Origin: Leptospira sp. WS39.C2
GTDB lineage: Bacteria; Spirochaetota; Leptospiria; Leptospirales; Leptospiraceae
Length of the DNA stretch: 64,000 nt
Assembly (NCBI RefSeq): GCF_040833965.1
Contig: NZ_CP162142.1
Span: 3,640,001-3,704,000 of the forward strand
Reading direction: 5' to 3'
The translations under genes were made by a program, and so were the position numbers. Each line of letters opens with the position of its first letter. The stretch's first letter is position 1. Below are positions 27,248 through 36,034 of this stretch, piece after piece. Below the pieces are notes generated by a model that saw only the letters and a list, made by a program, of their open reading frames with translations, had not been told where the DNA came from and ran no database searches.

Positions 27248-29704
27248 CTATTTTGTTTTCGCGGATTCGTTAAATTTTTTTACAAACGCTACAAATTCTG
27301 GTTCTGGGAGTGGTTTGCTATACAAATAACCTTGGATCATGTGACAACCTAGGTCATGGAGTAAGTCTCTTTGGGCAGGATTTTCAACTCCCTCCGCAAT
27401 GACTTCCAAACCAAGAGAATGTGCCATGTTGATGATGGCCTTACAAATGGCTCTATCATCTTCATTCAGTTCTAAATCAACTACAAAAGAACGGTCAATT
27501 TTGATCACATCGGCATTGATTTTTTTTAGATAACTCAAAGAACTATAACCTGTTCCAAAATCATCGATAGAAACTTTAATTCCGAGTTCGGACAAATACT
27601 CAAATGCTTCGATACTTTTTTCCGGATTTTCCATGATGGAACTTTCTGTTAGTTCCAATTCAATTTCTTCAGGATTGATTCCATATTGTAAAATGGTTGC
27701 TTGTACTCGATGAGACCAGTTAGCACGTGCTAATTGTTTACCGCTTACATTAATACTCAGAGGAAAACTTGGTAAATCCATTTCGCACCAAGTTTTTTTC
27801 AAACGACAAGCTTCTTCTAAAACCCAATCACCAATCCTTTCGATAATGCCCGAATCTTCTGCAACTGGGATGAATTCAATCGGCGGAACCCAACCCCGCT
27901 CAGGGTGTTTCCAGCGGATCAGTGCTTCAGCTCCACACACTTGGTTTGTGATTGTGGATATTTTTGGTTGGAAAAATAAAATTAACTCTTCGTTTTGGAT
28001 CGCTTTACGAAGTGAATTTTCAATGTACAATCGTTTTTCAGAACGAAGTATGAGTTCGTTTGTATAAAATTTATAATTATTACGACCTAGTTCTTTGGCT
28101 TTATACATAGCCATGTCTGAATTTTTTAACAATTCAGCTGACGTTACACCATCGTTTGGAGAAAGAGCAATCCCCATACTGATCGTCGTGAACAAATCCC
28201 TTCCCATAATATGAAAAGGTTGGCTTAAAATATCTAAAATTTTCTGAGCAAATTCAGCAGCCGCACTTTTGTTGGGAACATCAACTTTTAAAATTCCAAA
28301 TTCATCTCCACCAAAACGGGCCACTGTGTCAACTTCTGTCATCACTCGTTTGAGCCGTGCACCGACCATTTGTAGTAAAATATCACCTTTGGTATGACCC
28401 AAACTATCATTGATGAATTTAAAATTATCAATATCGAAAAAATAAAACGCAAGTAAGGTTTCAGTTGATTTATGGTTTTTTAAAGCTTGGTTTGCATGAT
28501 CGATAAACAAAGTCCGATTTGACAAACCAGTTAAGGCATCATAATACGCAAGGTATGTAATTCTTTCTTCCGAAAGTTTTCTTTCTGTGATATCAACACC
28601 AAAACTAATAAATCGTTTTTGATCTGTTTCAGAATCATCGATCGGAATGTATTTCCTTAATAAATATGTAACTTTATCATTGTGGTCTTGGATGAGTTCT
28701 TCAAATTCAACAATCTCATTTTCTTTAGCAGCCACTTCCAAAAATTTGCGCCGACGTTCATAAAATTCTGGAGGTAAATCCAAACGTTCAGCTAGATCAA
28801 AATCTGTCTTTTTAAAGAGCCATTTTCGAATTTCTTTATTCGATAAAAAAACAGGGTTTGTATACTCATATTCGAAATTTGAATTTAATACTGCAATATC
28901 AGAATCCAAGTTATCTAAAATGAATTCATAAAAAGCTTTTTGGTTTTTAACTTGTTCTTGAGAACGTTTTCTTTCAGTAATATCACGAAAGGTTGCCCAA
29001 ATCGCCATTTTACCGTTTACTGGAAACAATCGAAAAGATGATTCTGTTGGAATCAATCTTCCTGACTTGGTTCGTAATGCCGTACTTTCAATTAAGTTCC
29101 CTTCAAATTCTTCATCTTCATCTACCTCAACAGGAGGCATAAAATAAGAAAATTCTTTTCCAACTATTTCATCCAAACCATATTCCAATACAACAACTGC
29201 TTGTTTGTTTGCATTGATGATTTGTTTTGTATTTGGATCAATTTGCATTAGGATATCTAATGATTCTTCGAATACGTTTTCCAAAACGACAACTTTCTCG
29301 CGAATTTTGTCATAAGCAATCGAACGATTCATATCCTCTATCAAACGTTCTGCGAAGTTTAAAACTAAGTCCAAATTCCCAACAGAATATGTTTCTTCTG
29401 TTAAATGTAAAAAAGTGGGATGAGCCACTTTTGAAAGTTCATCTGGTGAAAGTATGTTTGTTGATAAAATGATATATGGTGATTCTGGAAAATGTTCAAA
29501 AATAAATTTTTGTTTCTCCATTGCATTGGAATCATTCCAAAATAAAAAAACAGCTGAATCTTGAATGGAACCAGGTTTGATTTTAAGGATGGATGGAAAA
29601 CTATGCACATTGCATGTTTCTATGTTTGTTATGTCACGTAGTAAGCGATTATAGAAGTTTGAATCAGATTCTTCAATATAGATTGTGATCTGTTTGAGTG
29701 ACAT
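27248..29704 (-). CDS. PAS-GGDEF-EAL cyclic di-GMP protein
   Basis: 818 residues, no membrane span. Order: a degenerate receiver-like part (1-130), two PAS domains (about 145-250 and 260-385), GGDEF with intact ARFGGDEF near 475, and EAL with GAEALIRW near 595, ELTESS, DDFGTGYSS and AEGVEN all present. The diguanylate cyclase and phosphodiesterase motifs both look active; the inhibitory RxxD site before GGDEF is absent (TEVD). It makes or breaks cyclic di-GMP in response to signals sensed by the PAS domains. Its gene precedes the M23 peptidase gene. Confidence 0.93.
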   Translation of the reverse strand: MSLKQITIYIEESDSNFYNRLLRDITNIETCNVHSFPSILKIKPGSIQDSAVFLFWNDSNAMEKQKFIFEHFPESPYIILSTNILSPDELSKVAHPTFLHLTEETYSVGNLDLVLNFAERLIEDMNRSIAYDKIREKVVVLENVFEESLDILMQIDPNTKQIINANKQAVVVLEYGLDEIVGKEFSYFMPPVEVDEDEEFEGNLIESTALRTKSGRLIPTESSFRLFPVNGKMAIWATFRDITERKRSQEQVKNQKAFYEFILDNLDSDIAVLNSNFEYEYTNPVFLSNKEIRKWLFKKTDFDLAERLDLPPEFYERRRKFLEVAAKENEIVEFEELIQDHNDKVTYLLRKYIPIDDSETDQKRFISFGVDITERKLSEERITYLAYYDALTGLSNRTLFIDHANQALKNHKSTETLLAFYFFDIDNFKFINDSLGHTKGDILLQMVGARLKRVMTEVDTVARFGGDEFGILKVDVPNKSAAAEFAQKILDILSQPFHIMGRDLFTTISMGIALSPNDGVTSAELLKNSDMAMYKAKELGRNNYKFYTNELILRSEKRLYIENSLRKAIQNEELILFFQPKISTITNQVCGAEALIRWKHPERGWVPPIEFIPVAEDSGIIERIGDWVLEEACRLKKTWCEMDLPSFPLSINVSGKQLARANWSHRVQATILQYGINPEEIELELTESSIMENPEKSIEAFEYLSELGIKVSIDDFGTGYSSLSYLKKINADVIKIDRSFVVDLELNEDDRAICKAIINMAHSLGLEVIAEGVENPAQRDLLHDLGCHMIQGYLYSKPLPEPEFVAFVKKFNESAKTK

Positions 29705-29942
29705 GACCTAGGCATAGTAGACGAAAAATCCTTTTCCTTACAATTGATTTTTTTAACCATACGCCTATGCGAGAGCGAAGATATGTTTCCATACCATTGA
29801 ACCAAAGTTTGGCCAATTGTTTTGGAATCCGACTCTTGCTGTCACAGAATTGTCAGTATTGGAAAAAAAGATGCCATTCCATAAAATGAATTTGATTCTC
29901 AATACCAGTAATGAAGTTTGGATAAAAAAGACCGAGGTTCTC

Positions 29943-30488
29943 ATGATTTCCCTAAACACAAAGTTTAAAACAATGGTTCTATTAGCGCTCGTAGCTGGGT
30001 TTTCCTTCCAGTGCGAAAAAAAAGAAGAAAATCAAGATGCTGTGAATCTTGCTGCTCTTGCTGCAATCTTCAGTTCAGCAGGGGATTGTACAGTAAACGC
30101 TCCTCCTAGAGCAAGTATCAATACTTTCACAACTTCTATTACTGCAAACGGATCCGGCACGATCTCTCAAACAGGAACTGTCCCTGTCGTGGCTCACAAA
30201 AATGCTGCTCTTAAAATTGCGGCAAAAAACAATACGGCAGTTGCTTTTAGTGGTGGAAGTGCATTCCTAATCGTTTACCAATCATCTTCATGTCCATTAA
30301 CGACTTCTACGACAACAGGTTTTGCACCTACTAGTCTCACCGCTTCTAGCGAATTTACAAACTCTTTCCTTTTGAGTAACTCAGGTACAATCACTTTCAA
30401 TGTTGCGGGAGATTATTACATCTTCATTTATGCAATTCCTTCTCGAGGACAAACTGCAAATCTAACGTATACAGTAACTAACCTATAA
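29943..30488 (+). CDS. lipoprotein, first gene of haem-uptake-like operon
   Basis: 181 residues from the ATG at 29943, which has a GAGG site 8 bases upstream; the frame is open back to 29817 but lacks a plausible start. The signal peptide ends VAGFSFQC near residue 22, followed by KKEENQ. The mature part is rich in Ala, Thr and Ser, has two Cys (DCTVNAPP and SSCPLTTST) and ends in a beta-rich segment (TITFNVAGDYYIFIYAI), as in Ig-like or jelly-roll folds. No family is recognised. It lies 5 bases before the HmuY-like gene and so may take part in the same uptake or be a surface partner. Gap 29705-29942 shows no clear promoter. Confidence 0.75.
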   Translation: MISLNTKFKTMVLLALVAGFSFQCEKKEENQDAVNLAALAAIFSSAGDCTVNAPPRASINTFTTSITANGSGTISQTGTVPVVAHKNAALKIAAKNNTAVAFSGGSAFLIVYQSSSCPLTTSTTTGFAPTSLTASSEFTNSFLLSNSGTITFNVAGDYYIFIYAIPSRGQTANLTYTVTNL

Positions 30489-30493
30489 ACACC

Positions 30494-31150
30494 TTGAAGT
30501 ACATTGTTTTTGGGATTCTAATTCTTTCTGTGTCATGTGCAAGGCAGAAGTCTGCCTTGACTGACCAAGAATTGTTTGTCAACAACCTGATCACAAGTAT
30601 TGTGAACGCAGGGAATCCCAATGCTTTAGACAAAATCGTATTCTCCCGCTCCAATGGAGATGGGAGTTATACTACTAGATTTAATGCCACCAATTTAGAT
30701 TTTTATATTTTTTTCCAATTTGAAGGGAACAAACAAATTCCTTTATCGGAGAAAGATACTTTAACATGGGATATTGCATTTAATCGATATAAGGCGGCGA
30801 CTAATTCGGGTGATACCAATCGGTTTGGACTTGGTGGAGCTTGTAAAAGTAACACAACAGATTTTGGCGTTGCTAGTTCAACTTCAGCGGCATCACAAGG
30901 TTGTACAAGTTTTACAACTGACATTTCCACAACAACCCAAGGGATCGGCGGGGCAGGAGCTATTTATATTGGCAATCCACTCGTTACAGAATGGTATTTT
31001 TATACGATTGGATTTTTAACTCCTAAACCTGATATTTTCTTGATCCGATCAGGAACAGGTTCTTCTATTTATGCAGTGCATATTGAAAATTATTATAGTG
31101 ATGCAGGGACCTCTGGATACCCAACCATCCGTTGGAAAAAACTCCCTTAA
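30494..31150 (+). CDS. HmuY-family haem-binding lipoprotein
   Basis: 218 residues, TTG start at 30494. The lipobox is LSVSC near residue 15. Residues 90-110 contain [16 protein letters not shown], the segment by which HmuY-like proteins are recognised, followed by glycine-rich stretches and Thr/Ser repeats. HmuY proteins of Bacteroidetes bind haem at the outer membrane and hand it to a TonB-dependent receptor; the receptor gene follows with a TAATG overlap, which strongly supports this. Haem ligands cannot be assigned from sequence. The family is well known outside Leptospira; binding of haem here is inferred. Confidence 0.78.
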   Translation: MKYIVFGILILSVSCARQKSALTDQELFVNNLITSIVNAGNPNALDKIVFSRSNGDGSYTTRFNATNLDFYIFFQFEGNKQIPLSEKDTLTWDIAFNRYKAATNSGDTNRFGLGGACKSNTTDFGVASSTSAASQGCTSFTTDISTTTQGIGGAGAIYIGNPLVTEWYFYTIGFLTPKPDIFLIRSGTGSSIYAVHIENYYSDAGTSGYPTIRWKKLP

Positions 31151-33321
31151 TGGTATCAAACTTACAATTTTGTTTCCCTATCTTATGTTTGCTTTTCCTC
31201 TTCTTAGGTGAGGTTCACGCCCAAACACGTACAAACGGCAAAACGACAAAACCAATTACCAAATCGGAAACAACACCAGCTAACACACAAACTTCGCCAG
31301 TAGATACAAAAATTGAAACTACTGAGGATTCTGGAAAAGAAAAAACACAAGTTGGTAACGAAGAAACAAAAACGGAAGAATCTGCGGAAGAAGATCGTTT
31401 CAAAGATTTGGACAACAAAAACGGAATCGTAGTCACAGGATCTCGCGGAGAACGTCGACTCAAAGATTCAGCAGTTGCCACAGAAGTAATTTCTCGCAAA
31501 CGAATCGAACAAACTGGTGCACGTAACTTAGGTGAGGTGCTTGATACCCAAATTGGTATCAATGTTACGCCATTTTTTGGTGGTTCCCAAGTTCAAATGT
31601 TGGGACTTGATTCCAAATATGTATTATTTTTAGTAGATGGGCAAAGGGTTGCCGGAAGACTTAATAACACCATTGATTTAACTCGTTTCAAAGTGCAAAA
31701 CATAGAAAGGATTGAAATTGTAAAAGGTAGTTCTTCCTCTTTATATGGAGCTGATGCCATTGGGGGAGTGATCAATATCATCACCAAACAAGCAGAAAAA
31801 CCAGAACATTACCAATTCCGTACAACGTATGGAAACGGACGCCAAATGAATTTTGGATCTCAAGGCGAAAAAAACATGATCGCCGATGTTGGTTTTAAAA
31901 ATAATTTTGTGGCGACAAATTTTTTTGGTGGGTTTAACCAAGCAGCTGCTTATGACTTAGATCCAAGAACTCCCGCTACCACAGGAAACTCTTTCCAAGA
32001 CAATAACCTTGGTGGTAATATGACTTTTAATCCTGATGGACAATTTAAAGTCAAAACTGGGATCAATTATTTAAACCGCAACCAAGCTGGTGTTGATTCT
32101 CGCGCTACCGGTGGTGTGTTTGATCGTACAAACATGACTAACGACTTTTTAGCGTTAGGTGCTCTAGAATATGCCTATGGAAAAAAGAATATGGTCTCAC
32201 TCCGCGGGAATTTTTCTCGTTGGGAAAACCATTACAAATTGGACCAACGAAATTCTAATGAACTCGATGTTAGAGAAATCACAAATGAATTTTCCTCACA
32301 AGGCGTAGCCCAAATTGATCATGAAGTCCACAAAGATCACATGATCACTGCTGGATTGGAATCATTTTCAGAAGAATTACAATCGGATCGATTGGAACGT
32401 AGGAATGCTTATAGAACAAGGCGCGCTGCTTTTATCCAAGATGAATGGGTGGTTTGGCGCCAAGGTTTTGTTTGGCGGCTCGTACCTGGTGTCCGTCATG
32501 ATGTGGATTCCCAATTTGGTGGACAAACCACTCCTAAAATTGCAACTAAGGTAGACATTACTAGTAATTTAGTCTTTCGAGCAAGTTATGGAAAAGGATT
32601 TCGACCACCTTCCTTTCGTGAATTGTATTTACGATTTGAAAATCCAGGAGTTGGTTACACGGTTGAAGGGAATGACAAACTCAGACCCGAGAAATCAACC
32701 ACAGTAAATGCAGACTTAGAATATTCTCCTTATAAATATTGGACCTTATCACTCAGTGTCTTTCGGAATGATATCACTGACCTAATCCAATACAGTTTTG
32801 GAACTCGCACAAGTGAGTTTGCTACTTTCCAATTAAAAAACGTCCAACGAGCTTACACAAGAGGTGTAGAAGCAGGTTCCCGAGTTCGTTTTTTAAAGTA
32901 TTTTGCCCTGGAACTGGGTTATAACCAAACAGATACAAGGGACCTAACAACGGATAGACCTCTTGAAGGCCGAGCACTACACCAAGGTACAATGAATTTT
33001 TTTGTAAATGCTCCTGATGGTTGGGAATTTGCATTACGTGCCAAAAGGTTAGACAAACGTCCTTTTTATAGCACAACGAATGATTTTACAGCAGGTACGA
33101 GTACAGCACTCATTGACCAGCAGACGAAAAGTGTTGAGGAAAACAACAAAGTGGTCTATGGAAAACCATTTACCCTGCTCAATGTTCGGATGGAGAAAAA
33201 ATTTTTTGAAGGAAGGATGTCACTCTTTTTAGGAGTAGACAATGTTTTGGACCAATACGAGCTTACTTACAATCCTATTCGTCCAAGGTTTTACTATGGC
33301 GGACTACAAGCCACATTCTAA
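31150..33321 (+). CDS. TonB-dependent outer-membrane receptor
   Basis: 723 residues from the ATG at 31150, which overlaps the HmuY gene stop (TAATG); an in-frame TTG at 31132 is less likely. A signal peptide ([15 protein letters not shown]) and a Thr/Glu-rich linker of about 70 residues lead to the plug domain ([22 protein letters not shown], then [13 protein letters not shown] and [17 protein letters not shown], split). The barrel ends in GLQATF with the terminal Phe. TonB boxes are not exact, but VVTGS marks it. It is a colicin I/HmuR-like receptor; pairing with HmuY suggests haem. It is anchored in the outer membrane. Confidence 0.9.
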   Translation: MVSNLQFCFPILCLLFLFLGEVHAQTRTNGKTTKPITKSETTPANTQTSPVDTKIETTEDSGKEKTQVGNEETKTEESAEEDRFKDLDNKNGIVVTGSRGERRLKDSAVATEVISRKRIEQTGARNLGEVLDTQIGINVTPFFGGSQVQMLGLDSKYVLFLVDGQRVAGRLNNTIDLTRFKVQNIERIEIVKGSSSSLYGADAIGGVINIITKQAEKPEHYQFRTTYGNGRQMNFGSQGEKNMIADVGFKNNFVATNFFGGFNQAAAYDLDPRTPATTGNSFQDNNLGGNMTFNPDGQFKVKTGINYLNRNQAGVDSRATGGVFDRTNMTNDFLALGALEYAYGKKNMVSLRGNFSRWENHYKLDQRNSNELDVREITNEFSSQGVAQIDHEVHKDHMITAGLESFSEELQSDRLERRNAYRTRRAAFIQDEWVVWRQGFVWRLVPGVRHDVDSQFGGQTTPKIATKVDITSNLVFRASYGKGFRPPSFRELYLRFENPGVGYTVEGNDKLRPEKSTTVNADLEYSPYKYWTLSLSVFRNDITDLIQYSFGTRTSEFATFQLKNVQRAYTRGVEAGSRVRFLKYFALELGYNQTDTRDLTTDRPLEGRALHQGTMNFFVNAPDGWEFALRAKRLDKRPFYSTTNDFTAGTSTALIDQQTKSVEENNKVVYGKPFTLLNVRMEKKFFEGRMSLFLGVDNVLDQYELTYNPIRPRFYYGGLQATF

Positions 33322-33940
33322 ATTCAGTTCGCCTTTTTTTCAAGTTTTCACACCGCTCTTAGTTTTCTTTATCCATCTATCTTTATTTGCCGATGAATCG
33401 AAGTTAAATGTAAAACAGAACAAAATTCTAAAAGATACATTTTCCTACCTTGAAACAATCGAACCCAAACGAATTAAAATCGATAAATCCACTTATAACC
33501 GACACTCGCAGTTTGAATCTTTTTTTAAATTTCCGTTTTCTGGTAAAAAACTATCTCGTTGGATCCAAACACGGATCAAAAAATATTCCTTCGGATCGAC
33601 AGGTGATTATGTAGCAATGTACCAAGAGGGAGAAGTGCTTCTCGGTAGAGGTTTTTTTAGTCTCAATCGATTGGATCGAGTTTTAGTTTTATTACATGAA
33701 GCAAGGCATGCTGATGGTAAAAATTATCGGCATGTGGTTTGCCCAGATGATTTTCCCTATTTAAACACACGAGATTGGAAAATCCACCCAGCAGGTAAAA
33801 AGGGATGTGATTCTGTCCCAGATGGCGGGTATGGAATCACAGCTTCTTTTATATTTGAGTTAGGAGCGTATGGTTACTTAAACCAAACAGAAGCTGCTTA
33901 TCGTTACAATTCGGAAATATCGAGAGTGATCCGCGACTAA
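33296..33940 (+). CDS. small exported protein with HExxHxxG zinc site
   Basis: 214 residues from the ATG at 33296, inside the end of the receptor gene (26-base overlap). A hydrophobic signal ([15 protein letters not shown]) is followed by a mature domain with His134-Glu135-Ala-Arg-His138-Ala-Asp-Gly, the HExxHxxG signature of zincin-type peptidases, and downstream [11 protein letters not shown], whose Glu could be a third ligand. Cys in VVCPDDFP and GKKGCDS may form a disulphide. It is probably a metallopeptidase of the periplasm or surface (inference). It is the last gene of the uptake operon, and its stop overlaps the convergent DUF3015 gene by 4 bases. Confidence 0.72.
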   Translation: MADYKPHSKFSSPFFQVFTPLLVFFIHLSLFADESKLNVKQNKILKDTFSYLETIEPKRIKIDKSTYNRHSQFESFFKFPFSGKKLSRWIQTRIKKYSFGSTGDYVAMYQEGEVLLGRGFFSLNRLDRVLVLLHEARHADGKNYRHVVCPDDFPYLNTRDWKIHPAGKKGCDSVPDGGYGITASFIFELGAYGYLNQTEAAYRYNSEISRVIRD

Positions 33941-34461
33941 TTCTTACAAATGTATTTTAAAGAATCATCCAATGCGATTTGAGATTTTAGTCTCACTAAA
34001 ATTTCCTTCGAACGAAATTCGTTTTCTAAATTGGATTTTGCAAAAAGATATGAATGTTTTTCTTTCATCAGTTTTCCTAATTCATTTGCATGTGTAGGAC
34101 AACCTAAAAGAGAAGCCATTGCTCGAATCCTCTCTCCTGACCCTTTGGTTGTTTCCAACTCCAATGGCCCTTCATTATATGCGATGAAAACTTCTTGTGC
34201 CATCTTTTGTTTTACAATTCCGTCGTTTGTACAATTGGAAGTCCCAGATGTAATCCCAAACGTTTGGGAAGAAAAACTTACATTCGTTGTCGCTGCAAGG
34301 ACTTGTCCAATGTCATTTTTCCAAACAGGAACCATTGACCCAAGTCCACAACCAGCCATTCCATAAGGCTCGGCTTGGATTGGCTTCACTATAGAAAAAG
34401 AAAATAAACTAATGATTGTTATATGAAAAAAAAGAATTTTAGAACTTCGAGTGGAATACAT
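33937..34461 (-). CDS. DUF3015-family exported protein
   Basis: 174 residues. A signal peptide (ITIISLFSFSIVKPIQAE) is cleaved near residue 31. Then come GMAGCGLGSMV and the pair of Cys-containing motifs TSGTSNCTND and LLGC, as in DUF3015 proteins. Function is unknown for the family; the Cys pairs suggest disulphides in the periplasm. The ribosome site GGAG is 7-8 bases before the start. A 73-residue gene lies 12 bases upstream on the same strand. Confidence 0.85.
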   Translation of the reverse strand: MYSTRSSKILFFHITIISLFSFSIVKPIQAEPYGMAGCGLGSMVPVWKNDIGQVLAATTNVSFSSQTFGITSGTSNCTNDGIVKQKMAQEVFIAYNEGPLELETTKGSGERIRAMASLLGCPTHANELGKLMKEKHSYLFAKSNLENEFRSKEILVRLKSQIALDDSLKYICKN

Positions 34462-34473
34462 AAAGACTCCGTT

Positions 34474-34695
34474 TTAGAAAGTAAACAAGGAATCCGTGTT
34501 TCTATCAACCTGCGGGTGTCCAGATCCATAATCTAAAACTTCCCCTTTCATGGAAATCACGGCCCAAGTAGATTCCTGTTGGGTATCAGTTTGCAGAGAT
34601 TGGAGCATTGTATTCGTGAAACTCTCCAATTTTTGATGAAGGACGGAGTTTGGAAATGGATAGGACTTCTTTTCTTGTACTTCTGTCGATCTCAT
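34474..34695 (-). CDS. 73-residue protein of unknown function
   Basis: A small ORF with an AAAGGA site 11 bases ahead of ATG 34695. The product has no signal peptide or span, and a hydrophilic Gln/Ser/Thr composition with a segment STWAVISMKGEVLDYGSGH that could be a beta hairpin. Its short distance (12 bases) to the DUF3015 gene suggests co-transcription. I recognise no family; it could be chance, but the ribosome site and position favour a gene. The 187-base gap upstream, to 34882, shows no clear feature. Confidence 0.5.
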   Translation of the reverse strand: MRSTEVQEKKSYPFPNSVLHQKLESFTNTMLQSLQTDTQQESTWAVISMKGEVLDYGSGHPQVDRNTDSLFTF

Positions 34696-34882
34696 GCAAA
34701 TGATTTTCCTTTGGTTTAAGGATCGGCGGGAGGGCCGGAATGACTAAAGTTTAAAAAATCCAAATTTTGAGTCAAGGAAGAGACATAATTCCGAAGACGA
34801 AAAATGAAAGATCCAAGTTCTCCTTTTCCCGAAGCCCAACCTTGCCAAACTTGACGTAAAACTACCTGTTACGAGGACGACT

Positions 34883-35806
34883 TTGCTTACCCCTCAGATC
34901 AATTTATTCAAAAAATCCAATCCCATCCAAGCCCAAGTCCTAGCAAACACCCGTTTGACTCCCGAACTCGGTAAAGGGAAACGCCAATCAAAAGAAGGAG
35001 AGGCGGCAGTCCACCGCATCACGGTTGCCATCGACCATTCTGTTTATCCTTATATGATTGGCCAGAGTGCGGGGATCATCCCACCAGGACTTGATCCCGA
35101 AAAACAAACAAAAGGCCTCGCTGATGCCAGTTATACGGTGCGTCTCTATTCCATTGCTTCCCCGTCTTATAGTTTTGGCCAAACCAAAGACAATATAGAA
35201 TTCATCGTGAAGCGAGACAATGTCTATGATGAAAACGGAAACCTTCTCCACAAGGGAGTTTGTTCGAATTATATTTGCGACCTCAAACCTGGGGATGTAG
35301 TGACGATGACTGGTCCTGCTGGGAAAAAATTCCTACTCCCCCAAACGGATTTTTCGGGAGACATTTTCTTTTTTGCAACAGGAACAGGGATCAGTCCTTT
35401 TTTTGGAATGGTAGAAGAACTTCTCGTTCAAAAACTGATTCAATTCCAAGGACAACTTTGGTTAATTTACGGGGCTCCTTATTCCGATGAAATTGTCCTT
35501 CGTGAGTATTTTGAAGAAAAGGCGAAAGAACATTCTAGTTTTCATTTTGTAACGGCCATTAGTCGTGAAGAGAAAAACAGTTTTGATGGGGGGAAAATGT
35601 ACATCACCCACCGTGCAAAAGAAAATGCAGAGGCCATTAAAAATGCTGTGAATGGAAACGGTAAGTTTTATATTTGTGGCGGTCCGAAGGGAATGGAGAA
35701 AGGAGTGATTCAGGAAATGATGTCTGCTTGTGGCACTGAACTCACTTACGAAGCTTTCAAAAAAAACCTGGAAGAAAAAGAACAATTATTTGTAGAGACG
35801 TACTAA
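34883..35806 (+). CDS. plastid-type ferredoxin-NADP+ reductase
   Basis: 307 residues, TTG start at 34883 with a GAGGA site 6-10 bases ahead. FAD motif RLYSIASPS near 92-100, then [14 protein letters not shown] near 125-138, NADP motifs [10 protein letters not shown] near 170-180 and [11 protein letters not shown] near 263-273, and a C-terminal Tyr (VETY) as in plant-type reductases. The Leptospira enzyme of this type is known to be plastid-like. It moves electrons between NADPH and ferredoxin or flavodoxin, e.g. for redox defence. The PC4-like gene starts one base after its stop. Confidence 0.9.
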   Translation: MLTPQINLFKKSNPIQAQVLANTRLTPELGKGKRQSKEGEAAVHRITVAIDHSVYPYMIGQSAGIIPPGLDPEKQTKGLADASYTVRLYSIASPSYSFGQTKDNIEFIVKRDNVYDENGNLLHKGVCSNYICDLKPGDVVTMTGPAGKKFLLPQTDFSGDIFFFATGTGISPFFGMVEELLVQKLIQFQGQLWLIYGAPYSDEIVLREYFEEKAKEHSSFHFVTAISREEKNSFDGGKMYITHRAKENAEAIKNAVNGNGKFYICGGPKGMEKGVIQEMMSACGTELTYEAFKKNLEEKEQLFVETY

Positions 35807-35807
35807 C

Positions 35808-36029
35808 ATGGCAAAAACAGGAATTATCCGAGACATTGACAAAGGAAGAGGGGAAGTCATCCGTGTGGAGATTTCCGAGTATAAGGGACAAACGTTTTTT
35901 AACATTCGAGTTTGGTATACAGATCCTAATGGCGAACTAAAACCCACTCAAAAAGGAATCGCCATTGCACCCACTCTCGTTAGTGAATTAAAAGAAGCAA
36001 TTGAAGAAGCCGAACGTTGGTTAGCTTAG
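35808..36029 (+). CDS. PC4/p15-like ssDNA-binding protein
   Basis: 73 residues with the compact fold of transcriptional coactivator p15/PC4: three or four strands ([21 protein letters not shown] split) and a C-terminal helix ([14 protein letters not shown]). Bacterial members bind single-stranded DNA as dimers and may act in transcription or repair. It starts one base after the ferredoxin reductase gene stop, and converges on the VWA-STAS gene with a 5-base gap. Function in this organism is unknown. Confidence 0.82.
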   Translation: MAKTGIIRDIDKGRGEVIRVEISEYKGQTFFNIRVWYTDPNGELKPTQKGIAIAPTLVSELKEAIEEAERWLA

Positions 36030-36034
36030 TCATA

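Noticed and set aside
29817..29942. N-terminal extension of the first uptake-operon lipoprotein
   Set aside because: The good ribosome site and signal peptide belong to the ATG at 29943; the extension has no signal features.
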